This document shows positions 10,101 to 18,626 of a stretch of 64,000 nt of DNA, in pieces. The stretch is from the NCBI GenBank assembly GCA_022791575.1, contig JAAVZI010000009.1, positions 88,885 through 152,884 on the forward strand, given 5' to 3'. Under the pieces are notes generated by a model, which did no database searches, was not told the origin of the DNA, and saw only the letters and a program-made list of their open reading frames with translations. Both the position numbers and the translations under genes were made by a program. Each line of letters starts with the position of its first letter. Within the stretch, counting starts at the first letter, position 1. The DNA is from Lachnospiraceae bacterium. Lineage in GTDB: Bacteria > Bacillota > Clostridia > Lachnospirales > Lachnospiraceae.

Positions 10101-10399
10101 AGGATATCGAGGCAACCATGGGTGTAACTGCAAGATGGAACACAGCAAATATGAATGCATTTAAGCAGCTACCATGGAACGAAGATGACATTGAAATTAT
10201 TTCCGATGCTATTTCAACAGCTATTGAGCAGCCTATCGTATTAGGCGGATACTTTACAACACGTCACCTTGTAAATGCATGGAACCGTGTATACATGAAC
10301 AATGAAAATCCACGTGACGCTCTGGAGCTGGCTGTAAAGGATATCAATAAGGAGTTGAGAAATAAGCATGAAGAATATGGATTCAGTTATGATGATTAA
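7178..10399 (+). CDS. Very large extracellular solute-binding protein with two N-terminal beta-rich modules
   Basis: This 1073-residue secreted protein has a Sec signal (MKKKR, hydrophobic core, VFA-DP cleavage near residue 25) but no lipobox Cys. Residues about 135-290 and 300-475 are two related modules, each with a v(E/K)(E/K)DGLY strand followed by IDG(E/R)(V/I)PF(K/E)E, resembling carbohydrate-binding beta-sandwiches. A helical linker (about 480-575) and a hydrophobic stretch near FWTRLWGSIMNFFASF (about 605) precede a family 1 solute-binding domain (about 630-1073; GNAPDIGMGVSS, YGLPETMDFNCIIYRTDIF, TTWDELW). It is followed at 15 bp by MalF/MalG permeases, so it feeds a sugar importer. 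At more than twice the usual 400-450 residues it is a clear outlier. AGGAGA precedes the ATG. Confidence 0.85.
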   Translation: MKKKRLLASALAFTMLFGNGVTVFADPAVSGEAVATSETGASYNEITEIGHNLNAGEAYSGKIGLEEEVDLDTGEKDYADMIAEYAEKGYKDVSEDTKIVLDIDDVKSDSIVEDTDELKDEQKLKVNEKGKLVTKDVNGIKFYKDDDVKCSYVEWTFDVEKDGLYEMYVNLKPQKSHGTQIQRRILIDGEVPFKELRNVYFFRRFKEADAVATNAIGNEVWPSHVEVEAWQQEPVVDNSGYNEDPLKFYFAKGQHTLRMEYVDQNFTIGDITLQGAKKYPTYEEYIKEAKADGAKSAKSKIKLQAEEALYKSASTIRRDSDTDPETESLDRKAQEKGEIKHIKNSATEQLLNTIGGSRWSTGNQSITWEIDVEEDGLYTFHARAKQSDNTGMPSYRQIEIDGRIPFEEMKLYPFEYNVDGWAAFTIGDHDDKGKLKKDGAYEFYLTKGKHSITMTVKSGAMYEIESLTNKAIEKISEKYIEITKVTGTSPDSNYEYHLARDMAYLKEDFAEISDLLQSCSDLLSDISYEKSDMESNYDAIIEVMRGFSKDPDTIVQSLSELEDAQTNLGDYLLNLGEMPLTFDYIELLPVGDKFEVDTSSFWTRLWGSIMNFFASFVKEYDAVGSIAAADGAGEVLDVWIARGREWGEILKSLADEDFTKDTGIAIKLNILPSGQLNAGNVNALMLAITSGNAPDIGMGVSSSEPVEFAFREAVVDLSQFDDFDKYIEDNFPNDTMMVPYKYKHGDKEGIYGLPETMDFNCIIYRTDIFEALGLTVPTTWDELWSITLPELDKNNMSFSFPVDATASSNSPSSLKAMTMFLIQNGGSYYADTTDPKEKAKVDMEAATEGLYTNLDTDAGVKSFQQWCDMYTNYGLDSVSSFFTRFRTGTLPIGECSYASYMQILTQAPELYGRWSIAPMIGSYVEDEDGNEVLENRVTGISLTACQIMSQSEKQEASWEFLKWWMSEKTQIAYGQDIEATMGVTARWNTANMNAFKQLPWNEDDIEIISDAISTAIEQPIVLGGYFTTRHLVNAWNRVYMNNENPRDALELAVKDINKELRNKHEEYGFSYDD

Positions 10400-10413
10400 C
10401 AAAGGAGGGTCAT

Positions 10414-11346
10414 ATGAGTAATGTATCACCAGCCGTTGTGGCTAAGCCGAAGACAAGCAAATTCCGTCGGTTCTGGTTAGATAATAAGGCGGGTTGGGGT
10501 TTTCTGGCTCCGTTTATGATATTGTTTCTTGTTTTTACAATACTCCCTGTATTTGTTGCCATGGGTCTGAGCTTTACCAATTATAACATGATCCAGGATG
10601 CAACATTTACCGGTGTACAGAATTACAGGTTACTATTCCTGGAAGATGATGTATTCATTATTGCAGTAGAGAATACATTGATATTTGCCTGCATCATTGG
10701 ACCTGTTGGTTATATCATGTCCTTTGCAATGGCATGGTTTATCAGTTTGTGTAAGCATGGCCGTGGCCCTCTGGCACTGGCATTTTACGCTCCATCCCTT
10801 ACCAGTGGTACTGCGATGTCTGTTATCTGGCTCGTTATTTTCTCTGGTGACAGGTATGGATACCTGAACCATTTATTACTTAGAATCGGTTTGATCAGTG
10901 ACCCGATTCTGTGGAACAAAGACCCTCAGTACATTCTTCCGGTTGTCGTAATTATATCTGGATGGATGAGTATGGGTACTGGATTCCTGGTATTCCTCGC
11001 TGGTCTGCAGAATATTGACCCTGAGTTATATGAAGCAGGTAAGATGGATGGTATTAAGAATCCGTTCCAGCAGCTGATTTACATTACGCTGCCTCTTATG
11101 AAACCACAGTTATTGTTTGGTGCCATCAACTCAATAGTTAGTTCCCTGGCGGTATTCGATGTTGCAACAGCCGTTGCCGGATTCCCAAGCCCGAACTACG
11201 CGGCACATACCATTGTAGCCCACTTATACGATTATGCATTTACGCGCTTCAGCATGGGTTATGCTTCGGCAGTCGCCATGTTCCTGTTCGTATTATCATT
11301 CAGTTTGAGCCGTATTTGTATGAAGATATTCCGTTCAGATGATTAG
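10414..11346 (+). CDS. Sugar ABC transporter permease, MalF type (first pair)
   Basis: This 310-residue inner component of a carbohydrate importer has six or so membrane segments beginning with WGFLAPFMILFLVFTILPVF. The EAA loop that contacts the ATPase is visible as EAGKMDGIKNPFQQLIYITLPLM near residues 205-230. It pairs with the MalG-type protein that follows and with the large binding protein just upstream. AAGGAGG lies 7 bases before the ATG. No ATPase gene is present anywhere in the operon. Confidence 0.92.
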   Translation: MSNVSPAVVAKPKTSKFRRFWLDNKAGWGFLAPFMILFLVFTILPVFVAMGLSFTNYNMIQDATFTGVQNYRLLFLEDDVFIIAVENTLIFACIIGPVGYIMSFAMAWFISLCKHGRGPLALAFYAPSLTSGTAMSVIWLVIFSGDRYGYLNHLLLRIGLISDPILWNKDPQYILPVVVIISGWMSMGTGFLVFLAGLQNIDPELYEAGKMDGIKNPFQQLIYITLPLMKPQLLFGAINSIVSSLAVFDVATAVAGFPSPNYAAHTIVAHLYDYAFTRFSMGYASAVAMFLFVLSFSLSRICMKIFRSDD

Positions 11347-11359
11347 GAGGATAAGAAGA

Positions 11360-12268
11360 ATGAGTAAAGATAAGAGTAATAAGAGTCTGAATGGTGCCGG
11401 ACAAAATCGTCCCAAAGTCAGACGAAGAAGGTTTAAGTTTGGTAAATTTATATTATACATACTGATTGGATGTCTGCTTGTATTTACGGCATTCCCGATG
11501 GTGGCTATGATTAGCCGTGCATTCATGCCTCTGGAAGAGTTATTTATCTATCCGCCCAGAATTTTTGTGCACAGTCCAACATTAAGCAACTTTGGGGATC
11601 TGTTTACTTCCTTGAATTCTTCGACAGTGCCATTTACAAGATACGTCTTTAACAGTTTATGGGTAACCATTGTTACCGTGTTCTTAAGTGTTGTAATCTG
11701 TAGTATGGGCGCTTACGGAATGGTTAAGCATAAGCCAATTGGTGCGGCAGCAATCTTTACAGTTGTCATCGCGGCTTTGAGCTTCTCCAACCATGTAACA
11801 AAGATTCCTAACTACATGGTAGTTAGTAATCTTGGCTTGATCAACACCTATGCTGCATTGATTGTTCCGAGTATTGCGACTGCATATAACTTCTTCCTTG
11901 TGAAGCAGTTCTGTGAGCAGCTGCCGGATTCGCTGCTGGAAGCGGCTCGAATAGACGGCGCCAAGGAGTTCAGAATCTTCTGGACCATTGCAATGCCTCT
12001 GTTAAAGCCGGCATGGTCAACACTGGCCGTATTCTCATTTGTAAGTAACTGGAATGACTCATTCTCCCCATTGGTATATATTACCAGTGATGCTATGAAG
12101 ACACTGCCGCTGGCACTGCAGACTATGGCCGGCGGAGCTGGAGTTGTTGCCCGTTCTGGTACGGTTGGAGCTGCAACTTTACTTACAACTGCACCTACAA
12201 TTATTGTATATACCATTATGAGGGGTCGAGTAATGGAAACCATGACCTATTCAGGTATTAAGAGTTAA
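11360..12268 (+). CDS. Carbohydrate ABC transporter permease, MalG type (first pair)
   Basis: This 302-residue protein has a basic cytoplasmic start, then FILYILIGCLLVFTAFPMVAMI and further membrane segments. The EAA loop is EAARIDGAKEFRIFWTIAMPLLKP. ATG 11360 is chosen over the overlapping 11339 because AGGAGG (11345-11350, overlapping the previous stop codon) lies 9 bases before it. It is the partner of the permease upstream. Family assignment is secure; the transported sugar is unknown, probably a plant-derived oligosaccharide given the downstream degradation genes. Confidence 0.92.
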   Translation: MSKDKSNKSLNGAGQNRPKVRRRRFKFGKFILYILIGCLLVFTAFPMVAMISRAFMPLEELFIYPPRIFVHSPTLSNFGDLFTSLNSSTVPFTRYVFNSLWVTIVTVFLSVVICSMGAYGMVKHKPIGAAAIFTVVIAALSFSNHVTKIPNYMVVSNLGLINTYAALIVPSIATAYNFFLVKQFCEQLPDSLLEAARIDGAKEFRIFWTIAMPLLKPAWSTLAVFSFVSNWNDSFSPLVYITSDAMKTLPLALQTMAGGAGVVARSGTVGAATLLTTAPTIIVYTIMRGRVMETMTYSGIKS

Positions 12269-12283
12269 GGAGGGGCAAAGAAC

Positions 12284-13819
12284 ATGAAGAAAAGATTCAA
12301 AACATGCGCTGCCATTGCCATGGCTGCAATTACATTTTCTCTTTGCAGCGTACCGGCATTAGCAGATTCAAAGAACTTCGTTATTAATACCGAAGGAAGT
12401 GCTTTGCCGATTCCGGAGACCTATACCGTTACCAAGGTAATTAAGAGTCTGGATGCGACGGAATATAGTAAGAAGCTGGCAGCAGATTCTGAAGGCGGCG
12501 AAAGCGCCAATGTCAAAGTTGGTTTTAACCAGCCACAGGATATATTTATCGATAAACGCGATTATATCTATGTTGCCGATACAGAGAATAACCGTGTTGT
12601 AAAGTTAGATAATAACGGTAAGATTATACTGGAGATTACATCTGCATTTGAAGATGGATCTGGTAATCCTCTGGCTCTCAGTAAGCCAAGAGGCGTATTT
12701 GTAGAAAATGGTGAGACAGAAGCAGAAGATATTATCTGGATTGCCGATACAGGCAATAAGCGGATTGTGGGATTAACCGCTAACGGTGAGAATTATTTGG
12801 AATACGGAAAACCCAATCAGCTGAATTCTGCAAGAGCCAAGACATTTGACGTTGAGAAAATTTATAAAAATGATAAGGGTTACATGTTTGCACTGAAGGG
12901 CGACAGTTTGATGAAGATTGATGAGAATAACGTCTTTCAGGGAATGATCGGTACGGCAGAGGTTGAATTTAGTTTTATGCGTTTTGTAGTTAAGACCTTT
13001 GGTACTCAGGCTCAGATTAAGTCCTTAGAGGAAGGCCGTGCAATTCCGTACAGTAACTTTATGATTGCAAAGGATGGTAATACCTATGGTGTGCTTTCAG
13101 AAGGAAGCGATCAGATCCGCCGCCTGAATTCTACTGGTGATAACAACTATCCGTCAGGTTCTTATGGTTATGCGAATTACTATGATGTCAACAGTGCAGA
13201 TCCGTATACTCCAATTGAACCAAGGTTTGTTGATGTTACAGCCAATGAACGCGGTATTGTCTCTGTATTATGCGGTGATACCGGTTTGATCTATCAGTAT
13301 GACAAGGAAGGCAACCTTCTGGCAGCTTTTGGTGGAAAGGGTAAGAAGAAAGGTACATTTGAAACACCGACCAGTTTGGCACTGGATTCCAAAGAAAGAA
13401 TCTATGTACTGGATGGTACAGGAGCAAATATTCAGATTTTTGAACCGACACAGTTTATTGAGCTGGTACATGAAGCAATTAACCATCAGCTGGATGGTGA
13501 ATATTCTGAGGCACAGGAAAAATGGGAGCAGATCTTAAAGATTGACTCTGGATATTTCTTAGCACATAAAGGTATTGGTAAGATTCAATATAGGGAAGAG
13601 GACTACTCAGCAGCCATGGACAGCTATGAGCTGGCAGAAGATAAGACTGGTTATTCGGAGGCATTCAGCGAGGCAAGACATGAGATTTTCCGTAATTATT
13701 TTTTCTGGCTGATTGTAGTGATTGTATTAATAATCTTTGGTATTGGCAAGCTGTTTGTAACTATTAAGAGACGTGCAGATAAATGGGCGTTTAATATTGA
13801 GATGAAAGGAGAACTGTAA
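12284..13819 (+). CDS. Membrane-anchored NHL-repeat and TPR protein
   Basis: This 511-residue exported protein has a signal peptide ending ALA-DS near residue 28. Four or more NHL-type beta-propeller blades follow, including YIYVADTENNRVVKLD, IIWIADTGNKRIVGL and RIYVLDGTGANIQIF (about 75-390). Two TPR-like helices (EYSEAQEKWEQIL, DYSAAMDSYELA) lie near residues 405-455. A single transmembrane segment (FFWLIVVIVLIIFGIGKLFV) near 468-488 leaves a short basic tail inside. The topology therefore puts the propeller outside the cell. It sits between permease genes and the Yip1 gene with a spacing of 0-15 bp, so it is probably an accessory subunit of the transport system. No catalytic residues are evident, and its job is unknown. 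Confidence 0.8.
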   Translation: MKKRFKTCAAIAMAAITFSLCSVPALADSKNFVINTEGSALPIPETYTVTKVIKSLDATEYSKKLAADSEGGESANVKVGFNQPQDIFIDKRDYIYVADTENNRVVKLDNNGKIILEITSAFEDGSGNPLALSKPRGVFVENGETEAEDIIWIADTGNKRIVGLTANGENYLEYGKPNQLNSARAKTFDVEKIYKNDKGYMFALKGDSLMKIDENNVFQGMIGTAEVEFSFMRFVVKTFGTQAQIKSLEEGRAIPYSNFMIAKDGNTYGVLSEGSDQIRRLNSTGDNNYPSGSYGYANYYDVNSADPYTPIEPRFVDVTANERGIVSVLCGDTGLIYQYDKEGNLLAAFGGKGKKKGTFETPTSLALDSKERIYVLDGTGANIQIFEPTQFIELVHEAINHQLDGEYSEAQEKWEQILKIDSGYFLAHKGIGKIQYREEDYSAAMDSYELAEDKTGYSEAFSEARHEIFRNYFFWLIVVIVLIIFGIGKLFVTIKRRADKWAFNIEMKGEL

Positions 13820-14443
13820 ATGAAATCGTTAAAATTAGCCGCTGTTACGATTTTTCATCCGATGGTAGCTTTTCGGTTTATGAAACGTGACAGGACAAAA
13901 TTCAATTACACTCCGATTGTAGTTATTTTGCTTTTAATGTTATTTACAAAGATCTTTTCGATTTTTGTAACCCATTATCCATTGGCAACTGTTACAACAA
14001 GAAATGCCAATGTAGTAATGGAATGTGCCATCATGATTGTTCCTATTATTTCATGGGTGGTAGCCTCTTATGCTATGACAACGATTTTGAGCGGTGAGGT
14101 AATGTTTAGAGAATGTCTGCTGGCGTGCTGCTATTCTCTGGTGCCATATATTGTTATTCAGATTCCGCTTTCCATTCTGACAAATGTAATGGAAGAATCA
14201 CAGGCTACGTACTTTAATGTAATCAGTAATTTTTCTCTATTGTTTGTATTATTGCTGTTGTTTATTAACCTGAAGGAAATGAATAACTATACCATGGCAA
14301 AAACATTTGGAATTATTTTCCTGTCTTTATTTACTATGATATTATTATGGGCGTCCATTTCATTGGTGTTTGCTCTGAGTATGAGATTCGTAAGTTTTGT
14401 TTCTGAAATTGTTACAGAGATAAGCTTCCGGCTGAATTATTAG
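13820..14443 (+). CDS. Yip1-family membrane protein
   Basis: This 207-residue protein has five predicted membrane segments and the Yip1-like N-terminal FHPMVAFRFMKRDRTKFNY. The gene starts directly at the stop of the preceding one, with AAAGGAGA inside the upstream gene, which indicates translational coupling. Yip1 proteins are poorly characterised in bacteria; none of the sequence suggests an enzyme. Its fixed position between the NHL/TPR anchor and the DUF5696 lipoprotein suggests a structural or assembly role in this importer, which is inference. Confidence 0.72.
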   Translation: MKSLKLAAVTIFHPMVAFRFMKRDRTKFNYTPIVVILLLMLFTKIFSIFVTHYPLATVTTRNANVVMECAIMIVPIISWVVASYAMTTILSGEVMFRECLLACCYSLVPYIVIQIPLSILTNVMEESQATYFNVISNFSLLFVLLLLFINLKEMNNYTMAKTFGIIFLSLFTMILLWASISLVFALSMRFVSFVSEIVTEISFRLNY

Positions 14444-14457
14444 AAAGGAGGACAACA

Positions 14458-16662
14458 ATGAAGAAGAGATTATTCGTAATGATGGCAGTACTGGCCATGA
14501 CTGTTACCAGTCTGGCGGGCTGCGGTGGATCTTCTAATGCTGCTGTTGATATTCCGAAGCTGGAAGATAACGAAAAGATAAAAACAGATAAGAAGACCTT
14601 TGAATTCGATTCAGAAGGTTATGCGAAAATTGCTGCAAACGGAAAGTATGAACTGTCCATTGACAAGAAATACAACAACGTACGAGTGAAGCAGGTATCT
14701 ACCGGAGAGGTATGGAGTACGGCAATTGAAGGTGCTACTGCTGAGGCTGATAAGGCATTGTTTAAAGTTAGTTACTTTAATGCAAGCGCTAAAGAAGCAT
14801 CTCCGGCCCAGAGATATTCCACAAAGATGAATGTGGGTACTACTTATGCAATTAAGGATGATTCCGGTAATACGATTGGAATCCGGGCAGAATATAAAGA
14901 TAAAGATCTTTCCATAGGTGTGGCCATGGATATTTATCTGACGGATAATGGATTAGAGATTAAACTTCCTATGGGTTCTGTAACGGAAGAGGGAGATTAT
15001 AAGGTGATTTCCATGGATATCTGTCAGAACCTGACAGCTGCAAAGAATACAGAAGAGGGTTATTATATGTATCCAGACGGCTGTGGTGCGATTATGGAGT
15101 TCCAGGATGCCAGCCATCAGAATGAAAATGCTGTGGAATATAAGATTTATGGAGATGTTCAGCAGTATAAGAATATGCTGGGTGAGTGGGACGAAGCCGG
15201 GGACGAAGTATTTCTGCCAATCTTCGGTGCTAAAATCGGGAATAAGAGTTTTCTGTCTATCATAAAGGACGGAGAGGAAACGGCAAGTATCAATATTATT
15301 CCTAAGCCGGAAGAGGGTACGAACAAAATGTATTGTACCTTTACCTATCGCAACCTCTTTAATGACGTCAGAAAAGATAAAGATGGTAATGAAGTTACTA
15401 AGAACCGCTATGATTCGGATATGGCTGATTTAAGAAGAGTAGTGAGCTATAATTTCTTTGAAGCGGGCGAAGATATTACATATGCTGATATGGCTGTGAA
15501 ATACAGAGAATATCTGACCGAGGAATGTGGTATTAAAAAGAAGACAGATGATACCCATATTCCGGTTTCTATGGACATTTTCATGGGAATTAATGAAGAA
15601 GGAACGATCCGTGATTCCTTTAAAGCTGTGACTACCTTTGAAGAAGCTGAGAAGATGGTGGATGAGCTGAAAAAGAAAGAGATTGGGAATCTGGAGGTAC
15701 AGTTAAAAGGCTGGACCGATAAAGGATATTTTACAGATCCTGTACAATTCCCAGCGAATTCTGATATTGGAGGAAATAAGGGATTAAAGAGCTTTGCTGA
15801 TAAGTATAAGTCAGACGGAGGCGTAAAGGTTTCTCTGGAGACGAATCTTTTGGAAGCAAAGGCAGAAGAAGGCGGTTATGATTCCAATACTGAGATTGTA
15901 ATTGCAGGTAACTATAATCCGATTACGGATGCAGAAGCTACCACCTATCTTCTAAGCCCTAATGTGGCAGCTGGTAAACTGAATCAGCTCCTGGAAGATA
16001 TTAAGGATTCCAAGGCAGCAATTGACGGAATCAGCTTTTATTCATTAGGACAGTATGTGACCTGGAATTACAGCAATGATAATATGATCAACAAATCACA
16101 GTGTAAGAAGATTTGGGAAGATATGCTGGAAAAGACAGCGAAAGAATATGATAAGGTTACCGTTCAAGGTGGAAATCAGTATATTCTTAAGTATGCGAAT
16201 AAAGCAACGGACATTCCTTATGAGGATTCCGGTTATCGTATGTCTACGAAGAGTGTACCAGTATTCCAGATTGCGGTACACGGTCTTGTGAACTATACAG
16301 GAGGAGCGCTGAACCTGTCCAGTGACCAGGATAAGGAAAAATTAAAATGGGCTGAATTTGGTTATGTACCGTTCTTTGAACTGACCTACAGCGGCTCGGA
16401 AGAGTTAATGCATACAGACTATAGTGAGTTATTCTCATCTACATTTAGTTCCTGGGTTGATGAAGCTACGGAAGTATATAAAGATTTCAACAAGAACCTG
16501 ATTGATGTCTGGAACGAATTCATCGTAGATCATGAGGAAGTTCAGGAAGACGTATTCAAGGTTACCTATGAAAATGGTAAGGTTGTATATGTGAACTACA
16601 ATGATGTAGAATGTGAAGTAGATGGTAATGTTATTGATAAAAATTCATATTTAGTGAAATAG
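14458..16662 (+). CDS. DUF5696-type lipoprotein, predicted glycosidase-like
   Basis: This 734-residue lipoprotein has a signal with lipobox SLAGC (Cys22). An N-terminal beta-rich half (about 60-340; YELSIDKKYNNVRVKQVSTG, then EIKLPMGSV) resembles galactose-mutarotase-like sandwiches seen before glycosidase barrels. The second half (about 360-700) has TIM-barrel-like segments such as VSMDIFMGINEEG, LEVQLKGWTDKGY and VSLETNLLEA. It matches what I know of the DUF5696 family, which is found beside sugar ABC permeases and Yip1 genes in Firmicutes. It may bind or process a glycan at the outer membrane face; the reaction is unknown. AAAGGAGG precedes the ATG, and the second permease pair follows within 16 bp. 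Confidence 0.75.
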   Translation: MKKRLFVMMAVLAMTVTSLAGCGGSSNAAVDIPKLEDNEKIKTDKKTFEFDSEGYAKIAANGKYELSIDKKYNNVRVKQVSTGEVWSTAIEGATAEADKALFKVSYFNASAKEASPAQRYSTKMNVGTTYAIKDDSGNTIGIRAEYKDKDLSIGVAMDIYLTDNGLEIKLPMGSVTEEGDYKVISMDICQNLTAAKNTEEGYYMYPDGCGAIMEFQDASHQNENAVEYKIYGDVQQYKNMLGEWDEAGDEVFLPIFGAKIGNKSFLSIIKDGEETASINIIPKPEEGTNKMYCTFTYRNLFNDVRKDKDGNEVTKNRYDSDMADLRRVVSYNFFEAGEDITYADMAVKYREYLTEECGIKKKTDDTHIPVSMDIFMGINEEGTIRDSFKAVTTFEEAEKMVDELKKKEIGNLEVQLKGWTDKGYFTDPVQFPANSDIGGNKGLKSFADKYKSDGGVKVSLETNLLEAKAEEGGYDSNTEIVIAGNYNPITDAEATTYLLSPNVAAGKLNQLLEDIKDSKAAIDGISFYSLGQYVTWNYSNDNMINKSQCKKIWEDMLEKTAKEYDKVTVQGGNQYILKYANKATDIPYEDSGYRMSTKSVPVFQIAVHGLVNYTGGALNLSSDQDKEKLKWAEFGYVPFFELTYSGSEELMHTDYSELFSSTFSSWVDEATEVYKDFNKNLIDVWNEFIVDHEEVQEDVFKVTYENGKVVYVNYNDVECEVDGNVIDKNSYLVK

Positions 16663-16678
16663 TAGAGAGGATAATGAT

Positions 16679-17560
16679 ATGAGTAAAAGTAAAAAGAAAG
16701 GCATGAGCATGAGACAGCGAAGAACGCTGGAAGGTTTAATGTTTATTTCACCTTGGATTGTCGGCGCATTACTGTTCTTCGTTTATCCAATCATTGTCTC
16801 AATCAGATTGAGTATGAGTGAGCTGACCAGTATGAATGGTATGGAAATGAGCTGGGTTGGTCTCAAGAACTTTAAGGATTTGGTATCCAATGACACTGTT
16901 TATATTACCAATTTCCTGGAATCTATTAAAAATACAGTAATTAACACACCTATTACACTGGTATTTTCCCTGCTGATTGCGATTATGATCAATAGGGACA
17001 TCAAAGGCCGTGGAGCATTCAGAACGATATTCTTTATTCCGGTGCTTCTGGGTACAGGTTATGTTATGGATATCCTGGTTAACAACGGTGCCAGCAATGT
17101 AGTATCCGGTGGTGCAGACAGCGCGTTGATTACAATGATTATGAAATCAGTTGGTTCTACATTTGGTACATATGTACAGACATTTTTGTCAACAATTACT
17201 ACTGTATTATGGAAATCTGGTGTACAGATTATTCTGTTCCTGGCTGGTCTGCAGAGTATTCCGGGATCTCTTTATGAAGCTTCCCGCTGTGATGGCGCTA
17301 CGGAATGGGAGAATTTCTGGAAGATTACATTACCGATTGTATCGCCAATCATCCTGTTAAACTTTATTTACACTATGATTGATTCTTTTACAGACGCATC
17401 CAACCCGATTATTGCTGATATCGAACATCAGTTCCAGAATAAGGGTGCGTTGGATGTAGGTGCCGCTATGGGCTGGATGTACTTCCTATTTACATTTATT
17501 GTCTGTGGTATCGTACTTGCAGTTATGAATAAGCTGACATTTAACATAGGAGAGAGGTGA
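16679..17560 (+). CDS. Sugar ABC transporter permease, MalF type (second pair)
   Basis: This 293-residue permease has a basic N-terminus, then GLMFISPWIVGALLFFVYPI and about six membrane segments. The EAA loop is EASRCDGATEWENFWKITLPIV. The stop codon overlaps the possible GTG start of the following MalG-type gene, showing tight coupling. It is the second MalF-like protein in the same operon, and it is only distantly similar to the first, so this is not a recent tandem duplication. Confidence 0.92.
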   Translation: MSKSKKKGMSMRQRRTLEGLMFISPWIVGALLFFVYPIIVSIRLSMSELTSMNGMEMSWVGLKNFKDLVSNDTVYITNFLESIKNTVINTPITLVFSLLIAIMINRDIKGRGAFRTIFFIPVLLGTGYVMDILVNNGASNVVSGGADSALITMIMKSVGSTFGTYVQTFLSTITTVLWKSGVQIILFLAGLQSIPGSLYEASRCDGATEWENFWKITLPIVSPIILLNFIYTMIDSFTDASNPIIADIEHQFQNKGALDVGAAMGWMYFLFTFIVCGIVLAVMNKLTFNIGER

Positions 17561-17565
17561 TAAGA

Positions 17566-18543
17566 ATGGCTAAAGAAAAGAAGGAAAAGAGAAAAATCAG
17601 CAGAAGAGAATCCTTTAATATTTATATGCAGAATACCAATAAGAAGAAATTAGCCAAGAAGATTATAATCTATGTCCTGCTTTATCTGGTATTGTTTGAT
17701 TTAGCATTCGTATTCCTCTATCCATTCCTGACTATGATACTGGATGCATTCAAATCAGATGCAGACCTGCTGAATTCAACCGTTAAGTGGATTCCGACAG
17801 AACTTACATTTGTAAACTTTAAACTGGCGTTCAAAGAGCTGCATTATCTGTCTTATTTAAAGAATTCACTGATTATCGTGTTTGTTGCTACATTGGGGCA
17901 TGCAATTGTCTGTTCCTTTATTGGTTATGGTTTCGCAAGATACAATTTCCGTGGAAAGGGCGTATTGTTTGCAGGTGTTATTTTATCCATGCTGGTTCCT
18001 ACACAGGTACTTATTTTCCCATTGTATCAGATGTATGCAGCTACAGGCGTGCTGAATACCTATGCACCACTGTTGATCCCATGTTTCTTTGGTTTTGGTT
18101 TGAGAGGTGCGTTTTTCGTATTCCAGTTCAGACAGTTCTTTATGGGACTGCCGGCTGAGATGGAAGAGGCAGCGCATATTGACGGCTGTGGACCATTCCG
18201 TACATATCTTCAGATTATGCTGCCAATGTCCAAGTCCTCGATTCTGGTTTGCTCTGTGTTATCCGTAGTATGGCACTGGAATGACAGTTTTGAACCAAGT
18301 ATTTATCTGAATAGTGCACCGCAGCTGCAGCTGCTGACAGCAAGAATTCCAGAAATGTATCAGAAACTGGCACAGTTCTCGGAAGAAGCAGTGGAAGGTG
18401 TCAATGCTGCAGAACTGGTCATTAACCAAGGTACAGTTATGGCGGCTACATTCCTGGCAATTCTGCCTCTGCTGATTATCTATATGTTTGTTCAGAAGCA
18501 GTTTATGGAAGGTGTAGAACGTTCTGGTCTGACAGGTATGTAA
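17566..18543 (+). CDS. Carbohydrate ABC transporter permease, MalG type (second pair)
   Basis: This 325-residue permease has a long lysine-rich cytoplasmic start followed by IIIYVLLYLVLFDLAFVFLYPFLTMIL. The EAA loop is EEAAHIDGCGPFRTYLQIMLPM. ATG 17566 lies 8 bases after GGAGAGG; a GTG at 17557 in the same frame overlaps the previous gene but is too close to the ribosome site. It is followed after a strong RNA hairpin by the cognate binding lipoprotein. Confidence 0.92.
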   Translation: MAKEKKEKRKISRRESFNIYMQNTNKKKLAKKIIIYVLLYLVLFDLAFVFLYPFLTMILDAFKSDADLLNSTVKWIPTELTFVNFKLAFKELHYLSYLKNSLIIVFVATLGHAIVCSFIGYGFARYNFRGKGVLFAGVILSMLVPTQVLIFPLYQMYAATGVLNTYAPLLIPCFFGFGLRGAFFVFQFRQFFMGLPAEMEEAAHIDGCGPFRTYLQIMLPMSKSSILVCSVLSVVWHWNDSFEPSIYLNSAPQLQLLTARIPEMYQKLAQFSEEAVEGVNAAELVINQGTVMAATFLAILPLLIIYMFVQKQFMEGVERSGLTGM

Positions 18544-18571
18544 TTGATGATTTAGTAAGCTTTGCGCAGCG

Positions 18572-18593
18572 GTTCCGGTCATATGGCCGGAAC
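18572..18593 (+). other. Intercistronic stem-loop before the second binding-protein gene
   Basis: GTTCCGG (18572-18578) pairs with CCGGAAC (18587-18593), and three further inner pairs, one a T-G wobble, leave a four-base loop. No T-run follows, so it is not a normal terminator. It lies between permease and binding-protein genes, where such hairpins often stabilise or delimit the more abundant binding-protein mRNA. Confidence 0.6.
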
Positions 18594-18626
18594 GTGCTGT
18601 GGCTTAAATAAAAAGGAGGAAGGAAA

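Noticed and set aside
18572..18593. Stem-loop as an operon-ending terminator
   Set aside because: No T-run follows, and the next gene is the expected cognate binding protein with its own strong ribosome site only 33 bases later.
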